Below, one piece after another: positions 32,412-43,208 of a stretch of DNA of 64,000 bases. Source of the stretch: Epithemia pelagica (Eukaryota; Bacillariophyta; Bacillariophyceae; Surirellales; Surirellaceae); contig OX337234.1 in assembly GCA_946965045.2 (NCBI GenBank), positions 992,001 to 1,056,000 on the forward strand, written 5' to 3'. The position numbers and the translations under genes were made by a program. Positions within the stretch are counted from its first letter, which is position 1; every line of letters begins with the position of its first letter. The notes under the pieces were generated by a model. It saw only the letters and a list, made by a program, of their open reading frames with translations. It was not told the origin of the DNA and searched no databases.

Positions 32412-34091
32412 ATGATTGCACGAATTGGTCGTTCTTTGGCTACTACTGTTTCGGGACGACATTTACAGCAACAGGCAGCTCGATCCTTCTCTTTTGGTCC
32501 ACTAGTAGTAGTTGTTCCAGGTTTGCTCCCGTCTTCCTCACCGACTGCTACGATCCACCAGAACCACCGGGTGGTTCCAGCACCACCACTTAGTATCACC
32601 GCGACTCGCAGTTACTCCTCCACCCACAAAACCATGCAGCAAGACGATCCCTGGTTGGCCTTACCGGCTCGTGCAGAATCGGATGCCATGGGATCCTTGG
32701 ATATTCCACAAGGTGTCTTGTACGGTGCTCAAACCCAACGGTCCTTGCACAATTTTGCCATTGGAGGAACCGAATCGCGCATGCCATTGGCCGTCGTCAA
32801 GGCCATGGCAACCGTCAAAAAATGTTGTGCCCAGTATCATTTGAAACATGGACTCTTACCGGCCGATATTTGTGAGGCCATTGTGCAAGCCGCTGATGAA
32901 GTGGTGAAGGAACAAGGTCCCTACTTTGATACAACGGAAAAGTTGCGCACCCAATTTCCTCTTTCCACCTTTCAAACAGGCAGTGGCACACAAACCAATA
33001 TGAATGTGAATGAAGTCTTGGCCAATCGTGCCATTCAAATTTTGAAACGGGGCAAGGTTGGAACCAAAGACCCGGTCCATCCCAATGATCACATCAACAA
33101 GGGACAGAGTAGCAACGATTCCTTCCCCACGGCCATGCACATTGCGGCCGCACAAACAATCATGAGCGTCACATTGCCTGGCTTGAAAGAATTGCAAGAA
33201 TCGCTCCAACGAAAAGTGCTGGAATTCGAGTCGGTGGTCAAAATTGGTCGTACGCATTGTCAAGATGCGACACCCTTGACCTTGGGACAAGAATTTAGCG
33301 GTTATTTGCAACAAGTCGAATTTAGTATAGCTCGCATGGAACGCAGTCTTCCAGCCGTCTATCGGTTGGCCTTGGGTGGCACCGCTGTGGGAACGGGTTT
33401 GAATACTACACAAGGCTATGACGACGAAATTGCTCAATTGATTGCCCAAGAAACCCGATTGCCCTTTACTTCGGCACCCAACAAATTTGAAGCCTTGGCC
33501 GCTCATGATTCTCTCGTGGAAGTTTCGGGTGCCTTGAATACAACCGCATCGAGTTTGTTCAAAATTGCCAATGACATTCGTCTCTTGGGCAGTGGTCCTC
33601 GATGTGGATTGGGAGAGTTGTCCTTGCCCGCTAATGAACCGGGGAGTAGTATCATGCCGGGCAAGGTGAATCCGACCCAATGCGAAGCCTTGACCATGGT
33701 CTGCACCCAAGTGGTGGGAAATCACATGGCCGTTACCATGGGAGGAACACAGGGACAAATGGAACTCAATGTCTTTAAACCCGTCATGATTGCCAATGTC
33801 TTGCACAGCTCTGTCTTGATTGGACAAGCGGCACAATCCTTTGCCGACAATTGCATTGAGGGATTGACGGCCAATCATGACCGAATCCATGACTTGTTGC
33901 ATGGATCCCTCATGTTGGTGACGGCCCTCAATCCTCATATTGGCTACGACAAGGCGAGTGAAATTGCCAAATTGGCTCACAAGGAGGGATTGACCTTGAA
34001 GGAAGCCGCCATCAAAAGCAAGCATGTCACGAGCGAGCAATTTGATGCCTGGATTGTTCCCGAAAATATGGTGGCACCGACCAAGAAGTAA
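32412..34091 (+). CDS. FH: Mitochondrial fumarate hydratase, class II
   Basis: The ATG at 32412 (CACCATG context) was chosen because it starts a mitochondrial-type presequence ([20 protein letters not shown], basic and lacking acids); the frame is open further upstream. The product has 559 residues. The core begins about residue 85 ([26 protein letters not shown]). It contains [18 protein letters not shown], the substrate-binding [26 protein letters not shown], and the class II signature [15 protein letters not shown] with the catalytic Ser loop. The enzyme interconverts fumarate and L-malate in the TCA cycle as a tetramer. The region between presequence and core is longer than typical and rich in Val/Pro/Ser. 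Confidence 0.95.
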   Translation: MIARIGRSLATTVSGRHLQQQAARSFSFGPLVVVVPGLLPSSSPTATIHQNHRVVPAPPLSITATRSYSSTHKTMQQDDPWLALPARAESDAMGSLDIPQGVLYGAQTQRSLHNFAIGGTESRMPLAVVKAMATVKKCCAQYHLKHGLLPADICEAIVQAADEVVKEQGPYFDTTEKLRTQFPLSTFQTGSGTQTNMNVNEVLANRAIQILKRGKVGTKDPVHPNDHINKGQSSNDSFPTAMHIAAAQTIMSVTLPGLKELQESLQRKVLEFESVVKIGRTHCQDATPLTLGQEFSGYLQQVEFSIARMERSLPAVYRLALGGTAVGTGLNTTQGYDDEIAQLIAQETRLPFTSAPNKFEALAAHDSLVEVSGALNTTASSLFKIANDIRLLGSGPRCGLGELSLPANEPGSSIMPGKVNPTQCEALTMVCTQVVGNHMAVTMGGTQGQMELNVFKPVMIANVLHSSVLIGQAAQSFADNCIEGLTANHDRIHDLLHGSLMLVTALNPHIGYDKASEIAKLAHKEGLTLKEAAIKSKHVTSEQFDAWIVPENMVAPTKK

Positions 34092-34276
34092 TCTCATTAA
34101 TGTTCAAGAAGGAAATGTACCTCGTTATTGTGTTGTTTCAAACGTAGAAGCTTAGCTCTATACAAGACTTTCAAAACTATCGAAGTATTACTAATTAGTA
34201 TGATTCATTCCAAAGAAAAGTTTCATGTTGTTGTTCGGTCACATGCTGGTTAACGAGATTTCTTCGTCCTTGGTCA

Positions 34277-35833
34277 TCAAGTAAGGCTTCCAGGTCCAAG
34301 CCTCCTGCCAACCCATAATTCTCTACATTCTGCAATGGTTCGCACATAGAAATAAAAGTCTGTGTTCAGGGATCTTGAATGACAGATGGAATCCAGGCGA
34401 TGCAACATATGAGGGACCAGCGATCGTAACGGCACGTCCAGTGCGGGTTGAGTTTTATCTGCGTTCCTCGTTTTTTGATGAGAGACGAGCAAAGCCGTCG
34501 TATCGGAGGCTGTACTGTCCCCGTTTTGGAGAGGTCGTTGCTGTATCCACTGATTGAAGGTACGGTGCTCTGCACTCAGGTAGAGTTGCAATCGTCGGTC
34601 CATGATTGGAATCAAAGGATCCAGAATAAGACCAGACGGTGGCTTGTGATAAAAGCTAAAAACAAACTCTCTCAATTTTGTATTTGTTTGGAGAGACACG
34701 AGCAATGGCTGAACCAGTGATATGTGGGTTTTTTCCTCATCACGCTGGCGACGTTCCGGATCAAACTCTTCGAACATTGCAATTGTTTCCGGAGAAGGGT
34801 GCAGGAGCTCCTCCAGTGATACGTCAGGCCTTTGTACATCGCGAAACGGGCTTGCCAGATGTAGCTCCTGAATGTGCAGACCCGTGACCAATGGTGCAAG
34901 TACGGTCTTGATTCCATCCTTGGTAAACGAGTTGTAATCCAGTTTCAAAACCTGAAGAGAGCGGTTCCTTTGCAACGCCGTCAAAAGAACGTTCATAGCA
35001 CTATCGTCGAGATCACATTTGTTCAGGTCAAGTGTGGTGAGTGTTTCGTTTGTCTGAAGGGCGTTGGCAAGGCGTGAGTAGACGACTGGATCGGCCAGTT
35101 GCTTGTTGTTCGAGAGATCTAACTCCACCACCCCACTATTGTGATCAAGACCTTCTGCGACGCCCAGCAAGGCGTTCGCATCCAAGGCAAGGCTGGCAAA
35201 ACGCAGAGATGGAATATCTACAAAAATTTTGTAAAGAGACTCCCTGACTCCATCTCCTTCAGTCCCATTTTCTTGCAAGTAATCGCCACGTCGCAGTATT
35301 AGCGCTTGAAGACTGTGCTTGATACATGGGGCTGTTGATAGGACGCGCAGGAGCTCGGGGGAGATATCTCTATCCCCGTGTTCTTGTTGAATACCGAATG
35401 ACTTGAGTCGAAACTTTCCCTCAGAAATGATTCGAAGGAATTCATCCCATCCGTTTCCGCCAAAATGAGGGTATTCTAAATGAATTGCCGTCAAGACTGT
35501 GTTGTGTTCCAATGAGCGTCGGAGCTCGGTCATTTCCTGTTCGGGTGCATCGAGAAAATCTATTCGCAGTACTGAGTACAAGGGATCGTTTTCTCTCAAG
35601 TTTGTCAGGAAGCCCGTGGTGAACGCCACCTGTCTAGCATCCAAACCCGGGTAGGATTTCGCCCAATCGTATTCATCAACGACGTGATCGTCAAAGACGG
35701 ATTCCTCAAGGTCATCATCGCTACAACCGGATTGATCAAGGTAGTCATCATCGTGACCGCTTGCTAGGTCTGACATTTCCATGAACCTTTTTAATGTAAA
35801 CAAGGATACCAGTAGAGAGAGAACAGAAGTCAT
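34277..35833 (-). CDS. Leucine-rich repeat protein with N-terminal hydrophobic segment
   Basis: The first in-frame ATG is at 35833 (518 residues). Residues about 2-15 are hydrophobic (TSVLSLLVSLFTL) and could be a signal or anchor, followed by an Asp-rich acidic stretch. LRRs lie at about 195-335: VVELDLSNNKQLADP, LTTLDLNKCDLDDS and LQVLKLDYNSFTKDG, of the ribonuclease-inhibitor type. No enzymatic domain is visible. The hAT transposon inserted 56 bp upstream of the ATG, very probably within its promoter or 5' leader; the displaced upstream DNA lies at 43209 onward. Confidence 0.75.
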   Translation of the reverse strand: MTSVLSLLVSLFTLKRFMEMSDLASGHDDDYLDQSGCSDDDLEESVFDDHVVDEYDWAKSYPGLDARQVAFTTGFLTNLRENDPLYSVLRIDFLDAPEQEMTELRRSLEHNTVLTAIHLEYPHFGGNGWDEFLRIISEGKFRLKSFGIQQEHGDRDISPELLRVLSTAPCIKHSLQALILRRGDYLQENGTEGDGVRESLYKIFVDIPSLRFASLALDANALLGVAEGLDHNSGVVELDLSNNKQLADPVVYSRLANALQTNETLTTLDLNKCDLDDSAMNVLLTALQRNRSLQVLKLDYNSFTKDGIKTVLAPLVTGLHIQELHLASPFRDVQRPDVSLEELLHPSPETIAMFEEFDPERRQRDEEKTHISLVQPLLVSLQTNTKLREFVFSFYHKPPSGLILDPLIPIMDRRLQLYLSAEHRTFNQWIQQRPLQNGDSTASDTTALLVSHQKTRNADKTQPALDVPLRSLVPHMLHRLDSICHSRSLNTDFYFYVRTIAECRELWVGRRLGPGSLT

Positions 35834-35881
35834 GAGTGAGGTGCATGATGAAAAGATCGTCGACAAGGATGTCAGTTTGAC

Positions 35882-35889
35882 GTTCTGAC
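35882..35889. repeat. Target-site duplication of the hAT element, left
   Basis: GTTCTGAC, identical to 43201-43208 and directly abutting the TIR. Confidence 0.95.
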
Positions 35890-36594
35890 CAGGGTGTGGA
35901 AGTTGGAAAATCAGCCATTAGACTTAACTTCCCAACTAATAATTCATTAGACAGTCTACTGTGATGCGACTTGTACCCACTAGTTAATGCAAGATGTATG
36001 ATTAACTTAACTTAAACTAATCAAATCACAAAACCACGATACAGAATGAACTTGCAACTAATAGTCTAACACGACTAAGGTACTAACTTGACTAGATTAA
36101 ATATGGTTCCAATGAAGAACCTGCAACTTAACTTAGACTAACTTTGAAAGTCGTAGTTTCTTTTCTGAGTCTGCAACTAGACTAAACAAGTCCAAGTTGC
36201 AACTTTGCCCCTTGTAATTAAACTTCATCCCTCTGTCACCTCCATAGTTACAACTATTAGTTGCAACTTCTTTGTTGTCGTAGTCACAAACAACAACTTT
36301 TATTCAGAGGAACCATTCACTCTTATCTGTTTCTACGTATTTATTCACACTCTTCCTGCACATATTTACCAATATCACTCCCAGAGGAGTAGAACGTTCA
36401 CGACTCACGACAGAGGTTCAACCAACACTCACAACTCTCAACCTCTCAACATTCACCAATCCACTGTCACCTGTCACCTTTACCTCTGTTCCTTTCCATC
36501 AACGACACAACCTTCAGTTTTCCTGCCCTTCTCATTTCTCATTGACACTATTATTTCCCCATCCTCAACCCCATGCATCTTATATTCAAGTACA

Positions 36595-38437
36595 ATGGAA
36601 GCATCAGATGACCGTACAATCAACCTCGATGTGACTTGTCACCAAGTCATCACTGTGACCCATATTCCAATGTCGTTCATGACCATGATGCTAGAGGACT
36701 CAACTTTGTTAACCACTCCCTTGGAAAAGGCGACACAAGACTTGGCAATGGAGAACATAAAAGATGTGGTGTTGCTGTGGCTTACCCGGTACAATGGAAG
36801 TCTGCACTACCAACAAGTCGACTATCCATCCAACACAAGCCACCCTTGTTTATCTCCCAGTCGCATGTCATTCGAAAGCTTACTGAACACTGTCTGTCGA
36901 ATAGTGTTTACGGGTCTGTATTCCCAAGAAGATGACTCATTCCAAGTCACATACGAGATGAACCCCCCCACCGACGACCTCCCCTTCATCTCCATTGAAG
37001 GAAAATGCCGACCAATATTTTCTTTGCCTTCCTCCAATGGTCTCAGAGCTTTTTAAAAAATTCAATGCCGATTACCATCAGCAAAACAACTACACTAAAC
37101 TTTCCGTGGAATGGAATCTTCTAACCTGGATGACCCGACACAATGCCAGAATCCAGGTTAGAAATTCCTTTGACCTACGGACAGAGTGTCCTATTTGTAT
37201 TAGTCCAAGCATCGACATCGTTGTTGAGGACATTGTTGCGCATACTAAGAAGAGCACGAAGGAGGATGACCGTTACTCAATGAAACTGGATACAACAACG
37301 TCCCCTCCTCCTATTGATACAAGTCCTCCATCAACTCCAGTTGCCAAAGCTTCTCAATCTACCATGGGCCCAAATAGCAACAACGCTTCTACTTCTGTCA
37401 CCCATGAATATTGGGCTTCTTCTCCTGTCATTGATGAATATTGGACCAAGCGACAATTTTCCCCCACTGCCCATGTCTTGACTCGGCAAAGAAAAACTGT
37501 TCTCTGCCATGCTTTATTGCAATCATGTGCCGCCAAGGAACAGATAGTCTATGGCGACAGACACATGCCTGGGACACCTGCAATTACCAAACCTGTCATG
37601 ACCAGAATGTTTCGCCCTTCCATCCCCATTAGAAACCAATCCACAATTGATTCCCGGCTGTTTTTACTTGATAATCTTTCCCATTTACGTCGGTATTTCC
37701 TTCAGTCTGGTTTGGAAGCTCCCAGAGACACATGGTCCGAATGGATTACCAACAATATGTCGGAATATGAAGACTCTGACCCAGCCTTCATGTGTCTCAT
37801 TGTTATCTTGATGAGCTCGGCCACATCAGATCAAAGTCTCTCTCAAGTGATCCCTCGCTTATTCCAATCGGGCATCACTAGTGCACAAGGAACAATTGAA
37901 GTGTCTACATATTTTGGGATGGATGTTTTCTGTAGTTTGTTTGCAGAAACAGGACGGTATCGTGTCAATGCGGAACGCATAGTCAACGCCGCGGACTATT
38001 TCGTCCAGCGACACAAAGGTCGCATTCCTAAAGACATTTCCCTTACTGAGCTTATGACCTTACCTGGAATTGGCCACAAGACGGGAACAATCATTCTACA
38101 AACGGCATTTGGCCGGACGGAAGGAATTCCCTCAGACATTCATGTCATCCGATCAACTAAGGTTCTCAATTGGACGGAGTCTCATATCAATGACGGCATG
38201 GAATGCTCTTTGAACCTTCAATCATGGCTTCCTAAAGAACGATGGGAGGAAATCAATCCTTTATTTGGTTCTCTAGGACAACTACTTAACAAATCACAGA
38301 CCAGAAGCAAGTGCCAAGAACAAATGGAGTCTTTTATTGTGGCTCACTCTCATGACAAATCCGAATCTAAATCTCCAGCGAATCTTCGCCATCTCAAGTA
38401 TTTCTTTCTGCAGTTGATAAAAGAATATACTAAATGA
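36595..38437 (+). CDS. Endonuclease III-like HhH-GPD DNA glycosylase within the hAT element, with a frame change near 37,000-37,056
   Basis: One frame runs from ATG 36595 to a TAA at 37054-37056; a second, overlapping frame runs from 36995 to 38437. Together they look like one gene needing a +1 shift or a small intron. Counting from 36995, the C-terminal half matches the Nth family: LMSSATSDQSLSQVIPRLF, then RVNAERIVNAADYFVQRHKG, the helix-hairpin-helix LMTLPGIGHKTGTIIL with the catalytic Lys position filled (K362), and SDIHV with the catalytic Asp (D381). Lys-Asp spacing is 19 residues against 18 in E. coli Nth. The C-terminal four-cysteine FeS cluster is missing. The N-terminal half (about 250 residues) is of unknown type. 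Nth-family enzymes excise damaged or, in plant DEMETER relatives, methylated pyrimidines. Confidence 0.75.
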
Positions 38438-38539
38438 CTGTCAATATATTATATTTACCAAAATGCACTGCGATTATGGATGTATAGTTTCCGTGACGTT
38501 TCTTCCATTGTCACCTTCAGTGACGTTCGTGGTCAGAGA

Positions 38540-41500
38540 TCAACTGGTACCGTCATTGTCCGCACTTGAGACCTCCTTCTCTGCAAGTCTTGAGCTTCTT
38601 CTCGTTGGCGAGTCGTTTGGGGTTGGGGGTGGTTTGCGATTGTCTTTCTTGCGTGGTGTTCTAACCACAGTTCTTGCAAGTGCCTCAGAGAGTGAATTCT
38701 GCTTCGTCCGTTTCCTTCCTTTTTGAATAGTTGAAGAGGCTTTACGTTTCCCACTATCTCCTTTCGTGCCTTCATTGGCATTTGCAACGGGCAGACTAGC
38801 AACAGTCTTCTCCAACGCGGTTTGTTGAATGAGTTCATTCTTTCTTTCCTGGATGGCTTCTTTTAACGCCGTGACGGAATCTTCCTTGTCTTCGTCATCG
38901 TCATAAGGAGCAACAACTTTTCGATCCAAAGCCTCTAGTTGGTCTTCATCTCGTGGATCGTCTACCAGATCAACCAATTCGACGTCGTCCCATGTCGCAT
39001 CGCTCACAACTGTCTTCTTATCAACCTTTTTGACCGACTTGAACTTGTAACTTGTTTCCGCATCTATGCCGTGGGCACCAATAGTTCCGGACAGTTCGTA
39101 GAGTTCCAGCTTCGACGTTGCTCGTAGTACCGTTTCCATCCGAGTCATATCGGATTGTGTCGGTGTGGCTTTTTCCAGTGGGACAACAGGAACTTGTGTT
39201 CCTGCTGCCGGGGTGCGTTGTTGTGCGGTCTGTTGTACCTGACTGACTTCTTCCCCTTTACATTCCTGGCTGAGATCTATCACCTTCTTTGCTTGGCGGC
39301 CACTGGCTGCCTTTTTTTCGTCGGAGGTCGCGCCTTGTTTGAGTAGCTTTTCATTCTTGACAATCTCAGAGCGCACCTCCCTTGTAATACTTTCCATAGT
39401 GCGCATTTCAAAGTTCTTGTCTAGTTGGCGTCTCATTAAGGGATTCCTATCCATGAACGACGACCGAGAGAACACGCGTTCCTGGAATGCGTTTGTTGCA
39501 GGTTTCGATATCCAAATCAAGGCACTAGGAAAGAGTTTGGGGAATAGCATCTTGTTGTCGGACCACCATTTCAAGACGTCAAAATATTTCCCAACGACAT
39601 GGAAATAGTGTTCCGTACAGGCCAACTTGAATTCTTGTTGTTTTTCAGGGTTCCACGAACCAGATAGTTTCAGAAATGCGGCAGTGGGATACTGGCGAAT
39701 CAAATCCTCCCAGGATCCATGGACAACGTTCTCGCAAAATTCGAGATAGCGTCCGAACTGTTCATCACACATCTTGTATAGCTTGGCTCTATCAACTTGG
39801 TCATCTGTACTGGTACTTGTCGCGGTCGCCTCCATAAGTGCAGCATTTTCTTTCTCCTTGGTGATGCAATGTGTCTTGAAGATGTTAAAGCAGTCCATTA
39901 CATTCGAGACAGCTTTTGGGACTGAAGACTCTTCCTCTTCGTCCTCGATGATCTCCACAGGTGTACTTTCCTTTTGTTGTTCACGTTCCTGCTGATTCGA
40001 CTTGGATTGGGGATTGGTGCCATTCTTCTTTGGCTGCGAGAACTTGCGGACAATGTCCATCACAAATTCTTTCTGAATCCGTTTAAGACTCTCATCGTCG
40101 TAAACCTTTATGGTTTTCAGTATGTTGGGACCATAAGATGCAAGGAAAGGATGTCCACACATGGCGTGTTCAGCGTGGGAGTCATGGCCTTCCTCAATGT
40201 AGTTTGTATATTCCACAAGTACTCGCTCGATCAACAATTGACTCTTTTCTGACAATTTGTCGTATGTTACAATGTCTCGATACGATTGAAGCTTGGCGAT
40301 GGTGAGACTGGCATCCCATGGGCGTGCATTAGGCCCAGTAACAGTCAACACGGGCACTCCCTTATCTTTCATAACTTCCACACAATGCTTACTGGTGAAG
40401 ATTTCCAGCAATGAACAAGCCGATGCAGAAGGGTCGTCAACTTGGAGTGACATGGAGACTTGTTTGAGTGGGGCCAAGATTCCCTCGAATTTGGCCAAGA
40501 GCTGCCAGTCCTCTTCAGAGGGATAATGTTTAATGAATTCGTCGTCCTTGTACTCAAATTTCTCTTTTGCATACATATCCGTTACAAATTTGTTCCGGAA
40601 TAGGTCATGAAAGGTAATGATGCAGCCTCCAACACGGGTTGTATTCGGCATAGAGACTTTGATGACCTTCCTCCCATGTTTTAGGGCGTAGGAACGTAGC
40701 TTTTCAAATCTTTTGGCACGCGAACTCATCATCCATGCTGCAAATTTGAAGAATTTTCTATAAACAGTCATGAATTCCTCGTTACTGTCCACCACTTCGC
40801 CTTTTTTTTTCCGGACTGCCAGACCTGTGGAGTGTTTCAAGATCAGTTCGGCCCTGTGCATGTCGCACTTGCCGCCTGTCTTATTACCCACTATATACTT
40901 TCCAGCCAACACGGCGGAGTTCGTGTTGTCATTCACGGAGGCAGAGAGGTCTTGTTGCGTAAAGCCGACAGCGTTGAGGATTGATGAGGTGTGGTCGGCT
41001 ACTTGTTTTGCTGTATGACCCTTTGTTGAGCAAAGGCCAATCGGGAGTCTGTAAGATTTACAGTTCCGAGGATCGGTGAACATCAAACAAACCCCAAGGA
41101 CATCCTTGTCATTTCCCTGCCAGATGTCGTGTGTTATCGTAGAAAAGGCGATGGGTTTGTTGCATAGATCATGGTACGCTTGTCGTACGTTTTCTCCAAG
41201 TTCCGTAACGGTCTTGAGAAAATCATTGTAGGACTCCAATCTCATCCGAGTGATTGCTTTGTTGCTTATGGAACAGTCCTTTTCCTTGAGCTTTGGGGCG
41301 TTGGCAATTGCACACTTAAGAAGATCTCTAAACGATTCCTTCTCAACAGTTGATGCCGGGAAACCACAGTCATTCACGAACTTATAAATTGACTGATGAA
41401 ACATTACTCTGGCATCTTGTTTGCTAACCATTGTGCCAGAATACATGGAAATGGGTTGTTGAGTAGGGTCGGTTGCAACAGAGGCAGTATCTTCCACGAC

Positions 41501-41767
41501 TTCGGGGTGGTATTTACCAAAGTGTGTGCTGATGTTGGACGAAAGGCCTCTGCCAAGACCAAGGAGACATTTGTCGAGACTAACAGTCGGGTCGTCGAAG
41601 CAATGTGGACAAACAACAAGCTTCTTTACAATGGAATGATAGCCATCGTTCATTTCTTTGTCTTCATCAGAAGCTGACTCTAACAATTGCAGACACGAAA
41701 ATAAACCTGGCATTTTCCCCAAATTGACAGCGGGGTTTGATTTTAAGGTCTTCTTCGTGCTGGTCAA
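38540..41767 (-). CDS. hAT-family transposase (main ORF)
   Basis: The frame is open from 41884, but the first ATG is near 41713; an upstream in-frame segment 41885-42118 probably supplies the N-terminus. Within about 1075 residues: a BED-like zinc finger (CPHC...HFGKYH, C-x2-C...H-x4-H, about 52-87); the RNase H-like core with THDIWQGNDKDVLGVCLMF, KGHTAKQVADH, SVNDNTNSAV and KCDMHRAELILKH; and the C-terminal hATC dimerisation region (LKWWSDNKMLFPKLFP, AFQERVFSRSSFM, about 740-800). The tail of about 270 residues beyond hATC is charged and low complexity with basic stretches, possibly nuclear localisation, which is unusual. It mobilises the element bounded by 35890 and 43200. Confidence 0.9.
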   Translation of the reverse strand: MTSTKKTLKSNPAVNLGKMPGLFSCLQLLESASDEDKEMNDGYHSIVKKLVVCPHCFDDPTVSLDKCLLGLGRGLSSNISTHFGKYHPEVVEDTASVATDPTQQPISMYSGTMVSKQDARVMFHQSIYKFVNDCGFPASTVEKESFRDLLKCAIANAPKLKEKDCSISNKAITRMRLESYNDFLKTVTELGENVRQAYHDLCNKPIAFSTITHDIWQGNDKDVLGVCLMFTDPRNCKSYRLPIGLCSTKGHTAKQVADHTSSILNAVGFTQQDLSASVNDNTNSAVLAGKYIVGNKTGGKCDMHRAELILKHSTGLAVRKKKGEVVDSNEEFMTVYRKFFKFAAWMMSSRAKRFEKLRSYALKHGRKVIKVSMPNTTRVGGCIITFHDLFRNKFVTDMYAKEKFEYKDDEFIKHYPSEEDWQLLAKFEGILAPLKQVSMSLQVDDPSASACSLLEIFTSKHCVEVMKDKGVPVLTVTGPNARPWDASLTIAKLQSYRDIVTYDKLSEKSQLLIERVLVEYTNYIEEGHDSHAEHAMCGHPFLASYGPNILKTIKVYDDESLKRIQKEFVMDIVRKFSQPKKNGTNPQSKSNQQEREQQKESTPVEIIEDEEEESSVPKAVSNVMDCFNIFKTHCITKEKENAALMEATATSTSTDDQVDRAKLYKMCDEQFGRYLEFCENVVHGSWEDLIRQYPTAAFLKLSGSWNPEKQQEFKLACTEHYFHVVGKYFDVLKWWSDNKMLFPKLFPSALIWISKPATNAFQERVFSRSSFMDRNPLMRRQLDKNFEMRTMESITREVRSEIVKNEKLLKQGATSDEKKAASGRQAKKVIDLSQECKGEEVSQVQQTAQQRTPAAGTQVPVVPLEKATPTQSDMTRMETVLRATSKLELYELSGTIGAHGIDAETSYKFKSVKKVDKKTVVSDATWDDVELVDLVDDPRDEDQLEALDRKVVAPYDDDEDKEDSVTALKEAIQERKNELIQQTALEKTVASLPVANANEGTKGDSGKRKASSTIQKGRKRTKQNSLSEALARTVVRTPRKKDNRKPPPTPNDSPTRRSSRLAEKEVSSADNDGTS

Positions 41768-41884
41768 TTTCTTGAAGTTCAGGTAACGAACTTTTCCAAA
41801 GAACGAATTTTGGAAATTTCGAAAGAGCTTCTTCGGAGGTGGACAAAACGAGACATGTGATTTCTCTTGTTTGATTTCATCCTT

Positions 41885-42118
41885 TCAGCTTTGTGTCAAG
41901 GGTCCCTCGTCCGTAGGAGCAGGAGCAGCAACTTGTTGAGAGTTGTCTTCATTGTTGGCTGTTGTAGGAGGCGCCTGGTTTTCATTTTCTCTTTCATTGG
42001 TTGTTGTCGGTGGGTTCGTGGGTTCTTCATTGTTGTCGTCACCTCCAGTTGCTGACGATAGTCGAGCTTCTTTGGAGGATTGAGATGACTGCTGTTGATT
42101 CTTTCTTTGGGGAGCCAT
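41885..42118 (-). CDS. N-terminal segment of the hAT transposase, separated by one in-frame TGA
   Basis: From ATG 42118 (MAPQRKNQQQSSQSSKEARL) this low-complexity Gln/Asn/Thr-rich segment ends at TGA 41885-41887. The same frame is then open directly into the transposase at 41767. The stop is either removed by splicing, read through, or a recent disabling mutation. An ATG further upstream at 42205 is also in frame. Confidence 0.5.
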   Translation of the reverse strand: MAPQRKNQQQSSQSSKEARLSSATGGDDNNEEPTNPPTTTNERENENQAPPTTANNEDNSQQVAAPAPTDEGPLTQS

Positions 42119-42747
42119 GGCATACACGAATGTCGCTGATGAAAGACTGGAAACAGCAGGGGAGTTCAAATCTACTTCAATGTCCTCGATTGGCAACAAA
42201 GACATGTGCTTTCAACCAGAGATTGGTTGTTTGATTCCGACAGTGTCAACTGGAAAAATCACACCTCATTCGTGTGCTGTAACGCTGCAACAAGCCACAG
42301 CAGAGGTGAAGAGATTGTGTGTTGGGTTCAGTGTTAAGAGGTAAGAAAGAGGTAAGGGGGCGCCTGGTTTTCATTTTCTCTTTCATTGGTTGTTGTCGGT
42401 GGGTTCGTGGGTTCTTCATTGTTGTCGTCACCTCCAGTTGCTGACGATAGTCGAGCTTCTTTGGAGGATTGAGATGACTGCTGTTGATTCTTTCTTTGGG
42501 GAGCCATGGCATACACGAATGTCGCTGATGAAAGACTGGAAACAGCAGGGGAGTTCAAATCTACTTCAATGTCCTCGATTGGCAACAAAGACATGTGCTT
42601 TCAACCAGAGATTGGTTGTTTGATTCCGACAGTGTCAACTGGAAAAATCACACCTCATTCGTGTGCTGTAACGCTGCAACAAGCCACAGCAGAGGTGAAG
42701 AGATTGTGTGTTGGGTTCAGTGTTAAGAGGTAAGAAAGAGGTAAGGG
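41970..42747. repeat. 389-bp perfect-looking tandem duplication at the transposase 5' end
   Basis: Two head-to-tail copies, about 41970-42358 and 42359-42747, start GGCGCCTGGTTTTC and end GAAAGAGGTAAGGGG. Each includes the ATG region (at 42118 and 42507) and upstream DNA. The distal copy's frame runs out after NENQAPP into a stop, so only the proximal copy leads into the transposase. Confidence 0.9.
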
Positions 42748-43200
42748 GCCAGTACCGATTATATCTTGTTGACTGTGTTTGTTACTGTAGGATAGTGCCA
42801 AGTGACCAAGTGTCAAGTGTCAACAGTCGACACTGACACTAGTTGCAATGAAGTAAAATTACAACTTGATTTGGAGAATTTAGTTCTAATCTTGAGACTT
42901 GCAATTAGACTTCAGACTTCGAGTCACTAAGTGGAGACATGTAACTTGATTGAACTATGTGAGAAAATTGCAACTTGGATAATTACATTGGTGTGTGCCA
43001 ATGTTCCGGTAATAAGAGCTTGTAAATAACTAAGTTGGATGGGTCCAAGTCAAGTTCGATGAAAAATGTGAGCGATTTGACTTTGTGCAAAAAGTTCGTT
43101 TGGGAAAGGCTAGTAATATGATTTGATTTGTGAAATTATGGTGAAAAAGTTCAAAGTTGCAGAACTTAGAAAATTTTTCGCTAGTGACTTCCACACCCTG

Positions 43201-43208
43201 GTTCTGAC
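43201..43208. repeat. Target-site duplication of the hAT element, right
   Basis: GTTCTGAC, identical to 35882-35889. Confidence 0.95.

Larger units (their letters stand above)
35890..43200 (-). mobile_element. Complete hAT transposon carrying a DNA glycosylase gene (7,311 bp)
   Basis: Perfect 14-bp terminal inverted repeats CAGGGTGTGGAAGT lie at 35890-35903 and, inverted, at 43187-43200. CAGGG is the usual hAT terminus, and the 8-bp duplication GTTCTGAC on both sides is the hAT length. Inside are the transposase on the minus strand and a plus-strand HhH-GPD gene, end to end with about 100 bp between them. The first and last few hundred bases are rich in dispersed TTGCAACT / AACTTG motifs in both orientations, as expected for subterminal transposase-binding sites. 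A 389-bp tandem duplication lies at the transposase's 5' end. Confidence 0.95.

Noticed and set aside
32856-34097. 413-codon minus-strand frame
   Set aside because: It is a shadow of the fumarase gene; the plus strand has full family motifs.
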